Assembly: GCA_029449245.1 (NCBI GenBank)
Contig: JANATF010000011.1
Span: 124,001 to 188,000, forward strand
Origin: Mortierella alpina
Lineage: Eukaryota; Mortierellomycota; Mortierellomycetes; Mortierellales; Mortierellaceae
DNA length: 64,000 nucleotides
Direction of reading: 5' to 3'
Part shown: positions 20,792-32,986 of the stretch, piece after piece
Numbering within the stretch: the stretch's first letter is position 1
Layout of the letters: each line of letters starts with the position of its first letter
The notes under the pieces: model-generated
Told to the model about the DNA's origin: nothing
Database searches by the model: none
The model's input: only the letters and a program-made list of their open reading frames with translations
Made by a program: the position numbers and the translations under genes

Positions 20792-22892
20792 CTAGCCTGC
20801 CGTGGGAGGCTGAGAGTAAGGGAAGGGAGTCATTGGTACAGTACGCGGCTCAGAGTGAAAAGTAGAATGCATGGGAAGGGAGCCGTCGCTATATCTATAA
20901 CCAAAGTGCTCTGCTTCCCACCGAGTCTTGGCTTCTATGTGCGGTGGTGCTGGGTATATATGCGCTAATACTGCGCTGGCCTCAACTGGAATAGGCGTGG
21001 GTGGTGTGTACGACCACGAGGTACCGACAGCCAAAGGCGAGTAACTGCTGGCTGGAGGGTGTGTTGTATTAGCGCCAAAGGCAGAGTGGGGCATGAAGGG
21101 CGGTGAGACGCCTCCCTCAGAATGAGGGTTGTTCTTGTTTCGATGGGGTTCCCAAAACGAACTGCTCATGGCCTTGGCTTCTTGAGGATTGCGTCCTGCC
21201 GTCGACTTTTCGGACAATGTGTGAGGACTCCGCCCTTGCGAGTCACCTGAATGATGAAACTCCTTAGCCGCCATGCTCGAGTTCTTGGACTGTAGAGTGC
21301 TTCCAGAGTAGTTCATGCTGCTTTGCTGAGCCCAGGTTTCGAGATCACTCATCCTCTTCCTGTATAGGTATGCCAACACCGCCAGGGCAATAAATGCCAT
21401 GGTCCCGAGAGTTCCTCCGAGGATAGCGGGCGTATTGGATGGCTTTACTGTTGGGAGTTCCTGTGGGATTGGTTGTACTGCGACTTGTCCTTGGTTATAA
21501 TATAATGGAGCCTTGTATTCATTAACCCACTCCTGCTTAGCCAGGTCAAAGATGATTGGGGTATTGTTGACTGTGCTCGATCCATCGAAGCCTCCCCAGG
21601 CCAAGAACTGGTCACCGACAATGATACAGGCTGTATAAAGACGTGGACTGGAGCTCTGCTGCTGGGACCATTCTCTGTTGCGTACATCCAGCACATGGAG
21701 CGTGCCCGTGAAATTCTTTGCCGTGTTGGTGTGGTCGACGGTGGGTGAAAAGTCGTAGTCGTATGGCGGTATACGGCCACCAAAAACAACGATAGTATTG
21801 CCATCTTCGCCTATGGTCGCATTTGTTATGAAAGAGAAAAGCGGTGTGAGTGCGGGTGTCTACCTCTCTTTCTTGGAGCGCCATGTTACGTAAAAGTGCT
21901 TTCTCCAAAGACGTGTCGTTACTTGCAGCCATGCAGTGATCTGCTCTAGGCGATGGCCTTTCGCCCTGTGTTTCCTAGGGGACCAAAGATTGAGATTATT
22001 AGCGATGCGATTAATACAAGCGGACAGACGTCAAACACGTTACTTGGCCACCAACACTTACAAAAATGGACCATATTTGTGATGCGGTCGCGTACTCTGA
22101 GATGTACGTCGTGTTCTCGTACAGGAAGTTCGGGCTGAACCCGCCTAGATACATGACAGTCTTACGGGCACTGTTGTACACGCCACTGGCAAAGGAACGT
22201 GAAGGGAATGCGCGCGGTGTATAGAGCTCTGGCCGCAGTGTGTTGGACCTGGAGTTGTAAACGTGAAGGTAATCCGCGCCGTTGATGTAAACGGCCTCCG
22301 TTTGCGGATCCATGAGAGCCTTCATTCCCCCAACCATGTCTCCTGGTTGCAGCTCTGAAATGGACGGCAGCCACTGCCTCTGTTGAATATCGTAAGTGGC
22401 GATCGTCAGCGCATATTGGTCTCTTCCCATGGCGAAAGTGATGAGGGTTTGGTTGTCTGGAGTGGCGACCGCACTATGCAGATTCACTCCTCTCCCTTCT
22501 GCCAGTATTTCCCATGGAGGGGATTCAGTAGGCCTAGACGGATCAGAAGACGGTTGCACAGCATAGCGACAATCGATTGGAGCCCATGTTAATTTCATGA
22601 AGGAAATCAAGGTACGGTTGCTGCTGCGCCGAATCGTTTACCATGAAGTAGACAGGTCCAAAGCAAGGAGTTGGCTCAAGACTGCCTGATCGACGCCATT
22701 TTGGACCACCTTTCCGCCCTGGACATACAGGAACTTTCCTGCGCGCACGAACGCCATCTCTTGTACTGCCCTACCAACAAGTGCTTGCGCTTTAGCCGAT
22801 CCGAGAAAAAGTGCTGTGGTGACGAAGAGGCTGATCAGTGCCAGCAGAGGGCTCCACCTTGACCTGCATCTCCATACAGTCAACGTAGACAT
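20792..22892 (-). CDS. Kelch-repeat single-pass membrane protein 1
   Basis: Exons 22892-22642, 22533-22062, 21974-21923 and 21810-20792; 597 aa. ATG 22892 gives a signal peptide (core LLALISLFVTTALFLG, cleavage about AKA). The frame is open further upstream through a CT tract, but that would bury the signal peptide. The ectodomain carries Kelch-type beta-propeller repeats (LYVQGGK, VMYLGGFS, TIVVFGGR, FLAWGGFDG). A transmembrane helix (about residues 384-407, LGTMAFIALAVLAYLY) is followed by a basic YRKRM and a ~190-residue Ser/Pro/His-rich cytoplasmic tail. The phase-1 intron between HCMAA and S is conserved with Kelch proteins 2 and 4; the 5'-most intron is unique to this gene. A cell-surface recognition or sensing role is plausible, but the ligand is unknown. 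The 3' end of this gene is the source of the two fragments at 13125 and 17001. Confidence 0.83.
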
Positions 22893-25125
22893 TGCGGTGA
22901 GTGCAGTCGACTGGTCCCAATGAGGGGAATGAATGAGGAATGGGATGTCGGCGGAGCTAATGAGGATGGATGGGAGAGGTTCGACGGATGTTGAAAAAAC
23001 GAGGAATGAGGAGGATGCGAAGGCCTGAGAGTAGGCGGTATATGCAGTCGTCGAGAGCAGGGCCGTGAGGGAAGAGAGTAAGAGAAGGGCAGGAGAGTGA
23101 GCAAGGGAGAGACAGAGAGAAGAGGAAGAGGAAGAGAAGGTGAGGAAGAGAAGGTGAGGATCGAGAGAAAGAAGAGGGCGAAAGTAAGAAAATGAGGGCA
23201 AGGCATTCAGGGCCGTGGAATTGTTTGTGCAACGAGCATATGCATTCATCCCCCTTGATTCATGAGGCAACGTGCTACGTGCGGATCTGACAGCAACCAC
23301 CCTCCTTCGATGCCGACGGGGTGCCATTGCGTCGTACCTCCTATGCAGAGAGATCGCTGATCGTGGTCTCTTCTGCTTGTGTGGGCTTCTTTGTCGTGAG
23401 TCAAGGCGAGCCATACTGTAGGGGATTTTTCACGATGTACCATGTACGACCTTCCTCGTAACACATGCGTCTGCGTTCCGATCCGATGCTCATCCAAACA
23501 GTTGCCGGCCCCTTCACTGGAGCAACTGGGCACGCAGCACGCCAGGACTGAATCCCCGCTCCAAGCCCCGTCCGCGGGATCGGTCGCGGTGATAAGACGC
23601 GGGCTCCCGTCGAGGCCCTTGCCTCGAGGCGTCTGATTCGTTATAATCAGGGTTTTGCAGGACAGCATGCTGCAGCAGAGCCTTCAGGCCGCACCTGCCC
23701 ATGTGCTTGTTGGCAATACAACCTGTGCGTCCAGCTGGTCGCCGCAATGTCGCCTAGACCGCCACGCGGGCGTCGCGACGGACGGCATGAACGATCCAGA
23801 ACCACTCCTCCATCGGTAGATTGATTAGACTAGAAAAGAATGTCGCCCATGGTGACGGAGATCACGGAAAAGATTATTATGGTTTTTGGCTTGCAGCTGG
23901 GCCGGTGATAGAGCATTTTCGATTGCGCGCATGGTCTTTTAGTCAGCTAGGCGAGATGCATGCCGCAATCCAGAGCCGCTCCGACACAGTGCACTGCAGC
24001 CACCGGCCCCAGCCACCCCCAGACCATGCATGGGCCATCCTTGATGTCCATGGCTCCGATTCAGCTATCGCACAAGCACTATCAGCTGTGCACAGCCATG
24101 TCCGCATACGTTGTGGTTCCCTATGAAGGCAGAGAAGAAGATGAAGAAGAAGAGGGAGAACAAGATGAAGAAGAAGAGGGAGAACAAGATGAAGACAGAG
24201 ATAAAGTAGAATAGAGTCGCGTCTGCCAGCGTGAACACGCGTTCTAGAAACACGACGCGTCCTTCGGTCGCATTTAGCCTCACGACAGCATATGTGCTGA
24301 CTCGAGGTCTCGGCTGTTCGCACTATAGTTCATGCAGACTGCAATGGATGCCTTCCATCCTCATCCGCACATGTTGGGTAATCACTAGCGCCGTCCATCT
24401 CGTTTGTTTGCGTGGCGGTCACCCTCCATTGGCCACCCTCCATTGGCTGCAGACGCTCCATCCACACCAGCATCTGCGCATCTCTATGCAGCATGCAGAG
24501 TTGCGGATGCGATGGAAGAGACACGAGAAAAAGAGAAAAAGGGGGCCTGTACGCACCAGCGGGCCACCCACGCTCTTCTTTCTCTTCTCTTCCTTCCATC
24601 ACACGCGCCTGTCCCTCCTGGTGTCTCCTTTCATCCCCACCCTCACTCTCCACCCTCGTCTCGTCTCTCCACCCTCGTCTCTCATCCTCGCACCCCACCC
24701 ACCTACACACACACACACTCTCTCTCTCTCTTCTCTCTCTTGTTATCTCTTCGTCTCTTTCTCTCTCTCTCTCCAACAGCTCTTCGCGGTGTGTCCTGTC
24801 CTCCTGTGCGCCTGGCTGGACCCCTTCCCGTCCCCCCCTTCCACCGCCTCTCCTGCCCGCCCCTCCTCGATCCCATCCTTGTTTTCCGTTCTTTCCGCTC
24901 CCTTCTAAGGCCCCATTCTCCCCTCGCTCTCACTCAACCCTTCGACCCTTTTCTTCCTTCCCTTCCGCCTCGTCTTCATCCTCTCTACTTTGTTTTCTTC
25001 CTCTTCCTCTTCCTCTTCCTCCTCCTCTCAGTCCGTGTGTCATCTCCCCCGTCTTATCGGCCTCTTGTTACTGCTGATCCCATCGACGTGCCGCACGAGG
25101 ACAGGGCCCACCCCACTGAACGGCC
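22893..25125. other. Divergent intergenic region, Kelch 1 / CSC1-like channel
   Basis: About 22930-23205 is purine-rich on the plus strand (CT tract upstream of the Kelch gene). About 24560-25080 is a ~500-bp C/T-rich tract leading up to the channel ATG. In between lies unique sequence, a GAA-rich minisatellite (24127-24205) and a direct repeat CACCCTCCATTGG (twice near 24420-24445) that contains inverted CCAAT boxes. No gene is supported. Confidence 0.5.
24127..24205 (+). repeat. GAA-rich minisatellite, ~27-nt period
   Basis: Tandem units around GATGAAGAAGAAGAGGGAG followed by AACAA, repeated two to three times. It would encode Asp/Glu-rich sequence on the plus strand, but no supported gene contains it. 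Confidence 0.6.
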
Positions 25126-28100
25126 ATGAGCGACTTCTCCAACCGATATCTGGTGCCCACCTTCAACGGTTTCGTCGCTCAGATTGGCCTCAGCTTGGGC
25201 ATCAGCATCGTGTGCACCGGCTTCTTCGAGTGGAACAGGCGGAAAAAGACTCTTGAGTACCTCTACTCACCACGATGTCGTCTGAGCGTGTAAGGGACTT
25301 GATGCCCCCCCCCCCGCCCGCCACCTCTTTCCTCTTTCTACTGCTCTATCGAGCGCAGATACTATCCAGCGAGCTTTGTCAATCGTCGACTCGCCCCTTT
25401 CATGCCGCCTCTGCAAAGACACATGTTAAAAAATACCTCGCTAATTATCCTCTTCTATCTTTTATCATCAGGGATCCATCACCGCCAGTATCTCTCCGAT
25501 TCATGGGCTGGGTCATGCCCACGGTGCGGATGCCCGAGGAGTTCTACATCAACAACGTGGGCCTGGATGCAGTCATGTTCTTGCGCTTCCTCAGGATGTG
25601 CCTGCAGTTCTGTATATTCAATGGCGTTGTGGTCGGCTGCATCCTGCTCCCCATCCATTACCACGCCGGCGGCGCCCTGACCGAGGTGCCGCGGATGAGC
25701 ATCATGAACGTGCCCAACAACTCACGTCTACTGTGGGCGCATGTCTTTCTCACGTACCTGATCACGGTCAGCTGGATGTTTCTGCTCTTCAAGAACTACT
25801 GGCAGTGGATGGATCTGCGCCGAGAGTACACGCTCCAGCGCATCCGCCAGGGTGAAATTGCAGAGCGCTCCATCTTCATCAGCCGTCTGCCCTCCAACCT
25901 GCGCTCGGATGCCTCGCTACGGCAGTACTTTGAGTCGCTCAAGATGGGTCCTGTAGAGTCTGCCACGGTGGTGCAGCATTGCGGCCGTCTCAGCCAAAAG
26001 ATTGACAGGAGAGAGAGTGCTCTCAACATGTTGGAGAAGGCACACATCGAACTCGCCCGCTCTGTACTTGGAAGCATCAAAGCAGGAACATTCCAGCAGA
26101 CCTCGGGACAGGAAGAGTCGTTTGATGACAAGTCTGTGAACGCCGCCAGCACAGCGCCCGTGGTCTCATATCGCACCAACCACCATGACAACACGGATGA
26201 CATCAACAAGGAAGGAAAGCTCATAAGCGAAGGTAACGCCTCGGAGAGTAACAACAATAGCGACACTGTCGATTACGCAACGCTTCAAAAGGTGGCCAAG
26301 GATCTATTCAGTGACAAGAAGCGGTACAAAAAGGCTCGTAAATCGATTTTTGCGAAAAAGCGATACGTCAGGACAAATGGCATAGGCATCCCACCGTCAG
26401 CAGCACACGAGCTCCCAAAGGACGGTAACCCGCTCGCACAGTTGTCGTCCATCCGTTCTGACAACATTGATATCGTGGTCCACCCAAAGGGAGGCGATCC
26501 AGAGACACAGGACTCGCATGTCGCGGCACCAGCGCCGGTCTCGACTCCCTGGACCGTATGGGCCACCCTTGCCAGAGTGCAACGCCAACGCCTAGATTCA
26601 TTCCAGCCCAAGAAACCAGAGAAGCGCTTCAAAGGAGGTCCCCGCATACATTCCATTGACTACTTTGTCAAGAAATACAACCGCCTCGACCGCAAGGTGG
26701 AGGAGCTTCGGGACGGGTCTCTGCGGTATAAATCAACATCATTCGGCTTTGTAACCTTCAAGCACTACCTTTCAGCCCAGCTTTGCGCACAGAGCAAGAT
26801 CGACTCTCGACCACAGGGCTTAAGTGTGTGCCTGGCTATGGAACCTAGGGACGTGCTGTGGAGTAACCTCACGGCCAGCTTCAGGAACAGATTCACCCGC
26901 TCGGTCGCTGTGAACCTGAGCATATGGTGAGTTGACAAAACAAGAAGCTGTCCAACTGTCTTGCTCGCATGTGGCAGTGGAGGGCTTGATACCGATCTCA
27001 GACCGCTCACACATTGCTTCTCTGATCTCCATATCATCATCACATAGGGCCCTTATTGTATTTTGGATTTTCCCAACATCGTCCTTCCTACTCTTGACAT
27101 CGCTGGGCGCGCTCTCGTCACGGTTCACGTTCTTGAAACCCGTACTTGAAGCTTCCCCGTTGATCCAGTCTCTCCTTCAAAACGTCTTGCCGATCGTCTT
27201 TGTCACCATCTTTCTCGCACTAGCACCAGTGATCATCCTGGGTAGGCGAACCTCTGTGACCCATTGCATTCAATGCCTTGCTGCTGCTTTGATATATCTC
27301 AACTAATTCATGGCGGTATCAACTTTGTCCCTGTTTTGACGGCCTCCATCAGCCATATCCAAACAAGAGCTCCCTGTCTCTTATTCAGCACTCGAGGGAA
27401 ACGTACTGCGCCGATACTATCACTTCCTCATCTTCAACGTACTCTTTGTCTTCATGATCGGGACCGCGATTCTCAAGTCCATTATCACACTTATTCAGAA
27501 GCCCACCAACATCTTCACTTTGCTGGCAGAGAGTTTACCGTCCGGATCGACCTTCTTCGTCTTTTACATCGTCTTCAACACGTGCACCCACTTTCTAGAG
27601 CTCGTGCAGGTCTGGGCTCAACTCGTCATTCATGCGTTTGTCACGGCACGCAAGCTAACTCAAACGCCCCGAGCGCTGCAAAGGGCCATCACACCATGGT
27701 GCTTCCAGTTTTACTACTACTACCCGCATAACATCTTGGCCATGGTCATCACTCTCATCTACTCCATCATCAACCCGCTCATTCTCCTCGCTGCGGTCTT
27801 TTACTTTGGATTTGCGCTCTTGATCTTCAAGTACCAGTTCGCGTACTGTTACATCCGCAAGTACGAACGAAGCGGGAGGTACTTTCGGCACGTTTTTCAG
27901 TACACCTCGGATGGCCTGATCATCTTTCAGGTGACCATGATTGGCGTTCTATGGCTAAAGGAAGCCATCGTCGGCGGGTTCTTTATTGTGGCACTCCTGG
28001 GCATGACCGTCTACTTCAAAATGGTGTGCGGGGACCTCTTCAGGTCCAGGACAAAGTTTTTGCCATTGGACACTGGATTGCGGAGTCTTGATTCGGATGT

Positions 28101-30312
28101 GCTCGATCCCTGTCAGGACGACGAACCCAGGGCTTCAGTATCAAGTCGGTCTAGTGCTAGTGTTCGTGATTCTAATATCCGCAAGAGGCACACAGCCAGC
28201 GCAGGAAGTCTCGGAAGCGAAATTGATGTGGAGATGGACAGGACGGCTCCACCTTCGCCAAGAGTGATGGCCCCTGAGGCCAGTGAAAGCAAGACCAGCC
28301 ATATGAGCCAATCGAGGACATTTTCTCGCCTCCGTGTTGCTGCAGGACAGTCGGACCGATACAGGAAGCTGTTGCATAGTGATTCGGCTGAAGAAGTGTC
28401 ACGCGGCAATTCGTGTGAACTGTTGCGGACAGATCATGCGACGGCATCGCCGCAAGGCGATGGACCCACGGCAGAGAAGCAGGAGGATGAGTACTCTTCA
28501 CCCCGAGCAGATGACCGCCCGAGGACGAGTGTGTACGGCAACTTTGACTGTACATCAGGCGTGGACGACATTTTAGACGATACGGCGCCTATGAGCACGA
28601 TGCTGTCCGAGGAGCGCGCGGAGTTCGGCGACGGATTCATGGCAGGGAATGGGTATTTTACCAACCCCACGGGACCCTATCGCTCGCTCTATGTGTGTCG
28701 AGACCCGGCGTCGCACTTTGAACACGCGACTTCGAGGATTCGTTATCAGGACCGGACGTCAGAGTTTGAGACGTATATTCACCCTGCGTTGCTCAAGCCC
28801 CTGAACCGTCAACTATGGCTACCTAATAACCCGTTATACGACCATTGGGATCTGGATGACACAACCGAGATCAATTTTGCGTTGAGTAGCTCGTCCGCGA
28901 ACGAAAAGGTCGTCTTTAGAACAAAAGAAGCGAACGGACTCTTGCAGAGCCCTCGGTCCCCATATGACGAGCAACTGAGGCGCTACGCAGCAGGATCTAC
29001 CGTTGATCGCGAGACCGGACTTGCGTCACGATCGAAAGCCATTTGGGAGGGCTGCCTAAACGACTCGGATCTTGTTCAGAGCGGCAACTACGACACCAAT
29101 ACCAACAACAACAAGAGTCGAGTAGATGGCGGACAAGGATCCATCAGCAGGGTGGCATTGTCCAAGCCGGGAATGCCATGCAGGAGCAGTACTATCGCCG
29201 AGCCATCAGAGCAGGACCGTAAGGCTCACCGACCAGTCCCGCCACCTCTGACGCATTCCTTGTCCCTGACCAGCGTGCCAGTTCTGTCACCCAATTCGCC
29301 TGTATCACCTCAGTTTGCTAGCGAGCTGGTGGATGAACCTGCAGGTCTAGAAGGCGGGTTGAGTCGCGCCACGACACGTAGCAAGCGGAGCTCCTCTATG
29401 CCCCCAGAGCCCATCCAACTTGGCGGAACCCTGGCCAACGCTCTGGCACCCACCTCGCCGCCGGTTTCATTCCGCCTGACTGCTGCCCCACCACGGCCGC
29501 GCGCATCACCCTTGGTGCTGCCGAATAGAACGACTCCAGGTCGACGCTTGGCCCCACTAAGATCGCTCTCGCATGGACCTGCCCCTGGAACGCCCAGTCC
29601 GGTCGTATCGTTCGTGAACGAGGCGCCCAAATCACTTTCACCGCTCGCTGTTCGATCCACCATGTTTGGAGCGCCTCTGATGCATCGGCGAGGCTACCCG
29701 CCGTTAAATCATTCCACGTCAGGCATTGGTGCTACGACTACGGCTGGCGTTGGGACTTCTGGTCAAGGCAAGGCTTCGTCCAGAGGGGCATCAGGATTTT
29801 TCAACATGCTGTTTGGCCGATATGACGACGATGATGTCCATGACGGTGCGGGCGAAAAATCCCAGTTTGGGTACGAGACGGGTGGCATGTGGAATAATCG
29901 ACGTGGCAGCATGGATCTTCGGGACGATGATGATGACGATGACGACGATGATGATGAGGATGATGAGGTTGAGGATGGCAACGATGATCGGCATAGAGAG
30001 GGCAGGAATCAGGAGGATCGTCATCAACACGGTGCAGTGGATGGAGCACGTTCGCCTCGCGCGACGTCGTTGCGGGAGGGAGCCGGCGACCTAGGGGGGG
30101 CATTGGGGCTGGAGGAGATGCAATTGGCACAGCCGTCGCATTTGGATCTGTCAGAGTCGCTGTCGTCCCAGGTGGTGGTGGCGGCGGTCACCCCGCCAGT
30201 AGTACCAACATCGGTTCCCACACCGGCACCGGTGACGGGTGGCGGAACGCGTCCGACAGGGAATTTCATTCAGAGGACGATGAGTTATCTGCGCGATTCT
30301 GAGCATATGTGA
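25126..30312 (+). CDS. CSC1/OSCA/TMEM63-like cation channel with a long C-terminal tail
   Basis: Exons 25126-25289, 25359-25424, 25472-26926, 27048-27241 and 27353-30312; 1612 aa. Intron 2 is only 47 nt (gttaaa...atcag). The N-terminus has the family's first helix (FVAQIGLSLGISIVCTGFF) and LYSPRCRLS. Two more helices (LRMCLQFCIFNGVVVGCILL, AHVFLTYLITVSWMFLLF) precede a long cytosolic domain (IAERSIFISRLPSNLRSDASL, FGFVTFKHYLSAQLCAQ). The C-terminal transmembrane core follows (ALIVFWIFPTSSFLL, YYHFLIFNVLFVFMIG, ILLAAVFYFGFALLIFKYQF). Members are osmo- or mechanosensitive Ca2+-permeable channels of plasma and internal membranes. After the channel domain come ~700 residues of Ser/Pro-rich tail with an 11-Asp run (about 29929-29961), unusual for the family. 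A charged insert enlarges the cytosolic domain. The family call is secure; gating and localisation are inferred. Confidence 0.88.
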
Positions 30313-30558
30313 AAAGAAAAGCTATCAAGCAAATCATATCCGTAATTTACCTAATAGTCCTTTCCGTAAAAAAAGTAGAACACCATTATCATGTATTTTT
30401 TTATTTTTTTTTGGTTCTGGGAGAGGAATGCTGCTTGCTAAGCCTAGGGGGTTGTTGTTGTTGTTGTGTTTTTTGTATATACAAGGCTTTCTCAAGCGCA
30501 GCAAAAAAAAAATCATCATCGTGAGGGCTAGAGGCGATTTGAGAAAAGTGGAGCACAA

Positions 30559-32986
30559 TCAGAGAGACGAGTCGCTGTTATAAGACTGGCGGTAACCGCC
30601 CCGCTGATCCATCGAGCCTCCCGCTTGGTAAGGTGCCTGAGGTTGGGGCGAGTCGCGAGTGAGTCTTGGGGGTTGGAACGGGTCGCGGGGTCGGAACGGT
30701 TGGAGCGCCTCTCGAGGGCGGGAAGGCATGTCGAGTGATTCGCGTGGAGGCCGGGGAGGCGCTTGCAGGGACTCGCGCATGGGACGGTAAGGTGCCTGTT
30801 GCTGGTTCTCTGGGGGACGCAATATGGAGGAGGAACCTGCACCGTAATCGAGCGACTGCTTGCCATCACGGCTGTAATCGAGGGATTGCTTGCCTGGGGT
30901 GCCGAATCCTGCACGGTTGAAGCCGCCAGAGCCGCCTTGGTTGTCAAGAGAGGATCGTCCCGAGTTGTTGAGGCCGCTCTCGAAGGGTGAGATGGGTGGC
31001 GACAGAGGTTTGTAGTTGCCAGAGGAGCGCTGCTGTTGGCGTGGTCGATCGGGTGGCGGCAGGGGAGAGGAGGACAGGGACAGAGTGCCGCCACTGCTTT
31101 GAGCAATGTTGGATCTGCGCGCATAGTCCTGAATGCTTTCCGAGTTAGGGCGGCTTCTGGAGAGTGGGGCGGATTTGACATAGTCGTCTGAGCCGGTACC
31201 GACAAAGGTGTCGGTTGAGGAGCTGCTGGGGGACTCGAACCGCTGTCGGTTGGTGCGGAGGGGCTCGACCGAGGTGGTGTAGTGCTCTGGGAGATTGGAC
31301 TTGCTCTCGTGGAGGTAAGCACCCGCCAAGACTTTTTTACCAAAGTTGCTGTCGTCGGTGCTGCTGCTGCACATATTCATGTACAAGGGGTTGTTGGCGT
31401 AGGGACGGTCGTCGTCATCTCCTGCAATGGACGAGGCCACGGCGCGTGCGTAGGCTTGCTCGCGTCGGTCTCTTCGCCTGCGCTTGAGGTAGACACACAT
31501 GAAGATGAGGCCAGCCAGAACGACGAGTGTTCCGACGACGACGCCTCCGATCATGGGACCATTGCTCTTCTTGCTTCCAGTATCGGCGCCTGGCGAGGTG
31601 GAGGACGAAGTGGAGGACGAGGGCGGCGAGGTGGAGGGTGGGGGTGGTTGTCCAGTAGGGACCTCGGGTGCATCGGGGTTGAACTTGTCGACCCAGGTGT
31701 TCAGGGCGAGGTCGTAGATGATTGGGGTGTTGGTGTGCATGGTCGTCACCCTATTGTCACCGCTGGATCCTCCCCAAGCGACAAACTGGCCAGCATGAAA
31801 TCCGCACGCCATTCGGGTCCTGAAATCCGTTGCGGGTTGGCCTAATGTCCATTCCAAGGTCTTAACGTCAAAGATGTAGATGGTACTAAAGTAGGTCTTG
31901 GCATCAAGCGAGCCTCCAAAGAGCACGATCTTGGAACCGTCAGCCGCTACGATGAATAGGGATGCATGAGTGTGTGGGTTAGATGATAGAAGGGGCTTTG
32001 GTGTTGTTGTTGCTGGTGTTGTTGGCCCACTAGGAACAAACAACGCCTGATGTGTGAGCAAAAACAGAGGAGGAGGACATACAAGCTGCCATGCAGTGGT
32101 CTAGACGACGCGTTGGAATGTTGCCAGTGGTAACCTAAAATAAATAAAAAGTGTGTCAGGTTTGATTAAGGATGGTTCCTGAGCAATTGGCAAGGTTTTT
32201 TATCGATCACATTTTTTTTTTGCTTACCACAGGCTTCCATGTATTGGTCGAGGGGTCATACTCGTTAATAGTAGAAAGATCCAGTCCAGACGAGGCTCCT
32301 GGTGGAGCTCTCGATCCACCAAACGTCAGGATGGACTTTCGAGAGGGTGACCAGATGGCGCCGATATCCGTCAGACTATTGGCGGCGGTCGCTGCTTGCT
32401 GGGACAGGATGGTTTTCGTGGCAGGGTCAAAGACCGTCAGCGCATTGTAGGTAGTAGTGTTCGAGTACCCGCCAATCACGTAGATGTAACCCGTACTGGG
32501 ATCCGTCACGGCCGAGTGGCCTTGCAGTTGTGGATACGGTGCTACAATATCCATAAGACTGCTCCATGTCCCTGTCACCAAGTCGAACGCGCTCCAAAAG
32601 CTAGAGGCACCGTCCCCAGCGACTGAAAGAATGTAGGCATTACTAGGGCCGAGACCCTTTGCGTGCTGGCCTGTGACAGGAACGAGGGCGTGGTGAGAGA
32701 TGGGAGCTCCATCTTTGAGAGAGAGCCATGCAGGGGCGGAGGTGGACCAAGATTGTGATAGATCAATGGCATCAAGTTGTGGGGTATAGTTGGTGGTGCT
32801 GTAGCCGCCTTGGATGTAAAGTTTGTTGTCGTACTGCACCGAAGCCATCCTTCGGCAGGCAGGAGGAGCTTGTGCATGGGCGAGAGGAACGAGAATTAGG
32901 GTGACTAGGGATGTGAGAAGAGTGGCCGACGTGATTACCCGTCGCGGTTGTGATGGACGACGCGGGATGTTGCTGGAGGAGGTCAT
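30559..32986 (-). CDS. Kelch-repeat single-pass membrane protein 2
   Basis: Exons 32986-32228, 32134-32083 and 31946-30559; 732 aa. ATG 32986 is the first in the frame. The signal peptide (core LLTSLVTLILVPLAHA) is followed by Kelch repeats: MASVQYDNKLYIQGGY, YIYVIGGYS, ILTFGGSRA, KIVLFGGSLD and FVAWGGSSG. Middle exon 2 is 52 nt, as in Kelch 1, and the phase-1 intron after HCMAA is shared. A Ser/Thr/Pro stalk leads to a transmembrane helix (about residues 399-421, GVVVGTLVVLAGLIFMCVYL) with stop-transfer KRRRRDRREQ. A ~310-residue Pro/Arg/Ser-rich tail carries repeated PPRPPRESL / PSRPREAL motifs, which could bind SH3 domains. The CT-rich upstream tract spans about 33060-33305. Converges with the channel gene, 246 bp apart. 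Confidence 0.83.

Larger units (their letters stand above)
17355..21146. repeat. Tandem segmental repeat, unit C (about 3.79 kb)
   Basis: Third unit. At its right end (CGATGG, 21141-21146) the sequence continues into the intact Kelch gene instead of jumping to another ACATCAAG block. This defines the original right break point inside the Kelch coding region. The left break point lies 67 bp beyond the stop of the plus-strand S41 gene (9608). Confidence 0.9.

Noticed and set aside
22893-23414. N-terminal extension of Kelch 1 through the CT tract
   Set aside because: The frame is open, but the extension is Ser/Leu low complexity and would place the signal peptide in the middle of the protein. 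ATG 22892 gives the family's normal layout.
23960-24214. Acidic 84-codon plus-strand frame ending in Glu/Asp repeats
   Set aside because: It is created by the GAA minisatellite; the upstream part shows no coding character and no homologous start.
24231-25129. Overlapping plus-strand frames of 220-240 codons upstream of the channel gene
   Set aside because: All are low-complexity Ser/Leu/Pro readings of the pyrimidine tract, open in several frames at once because CT sequence lacks stops.
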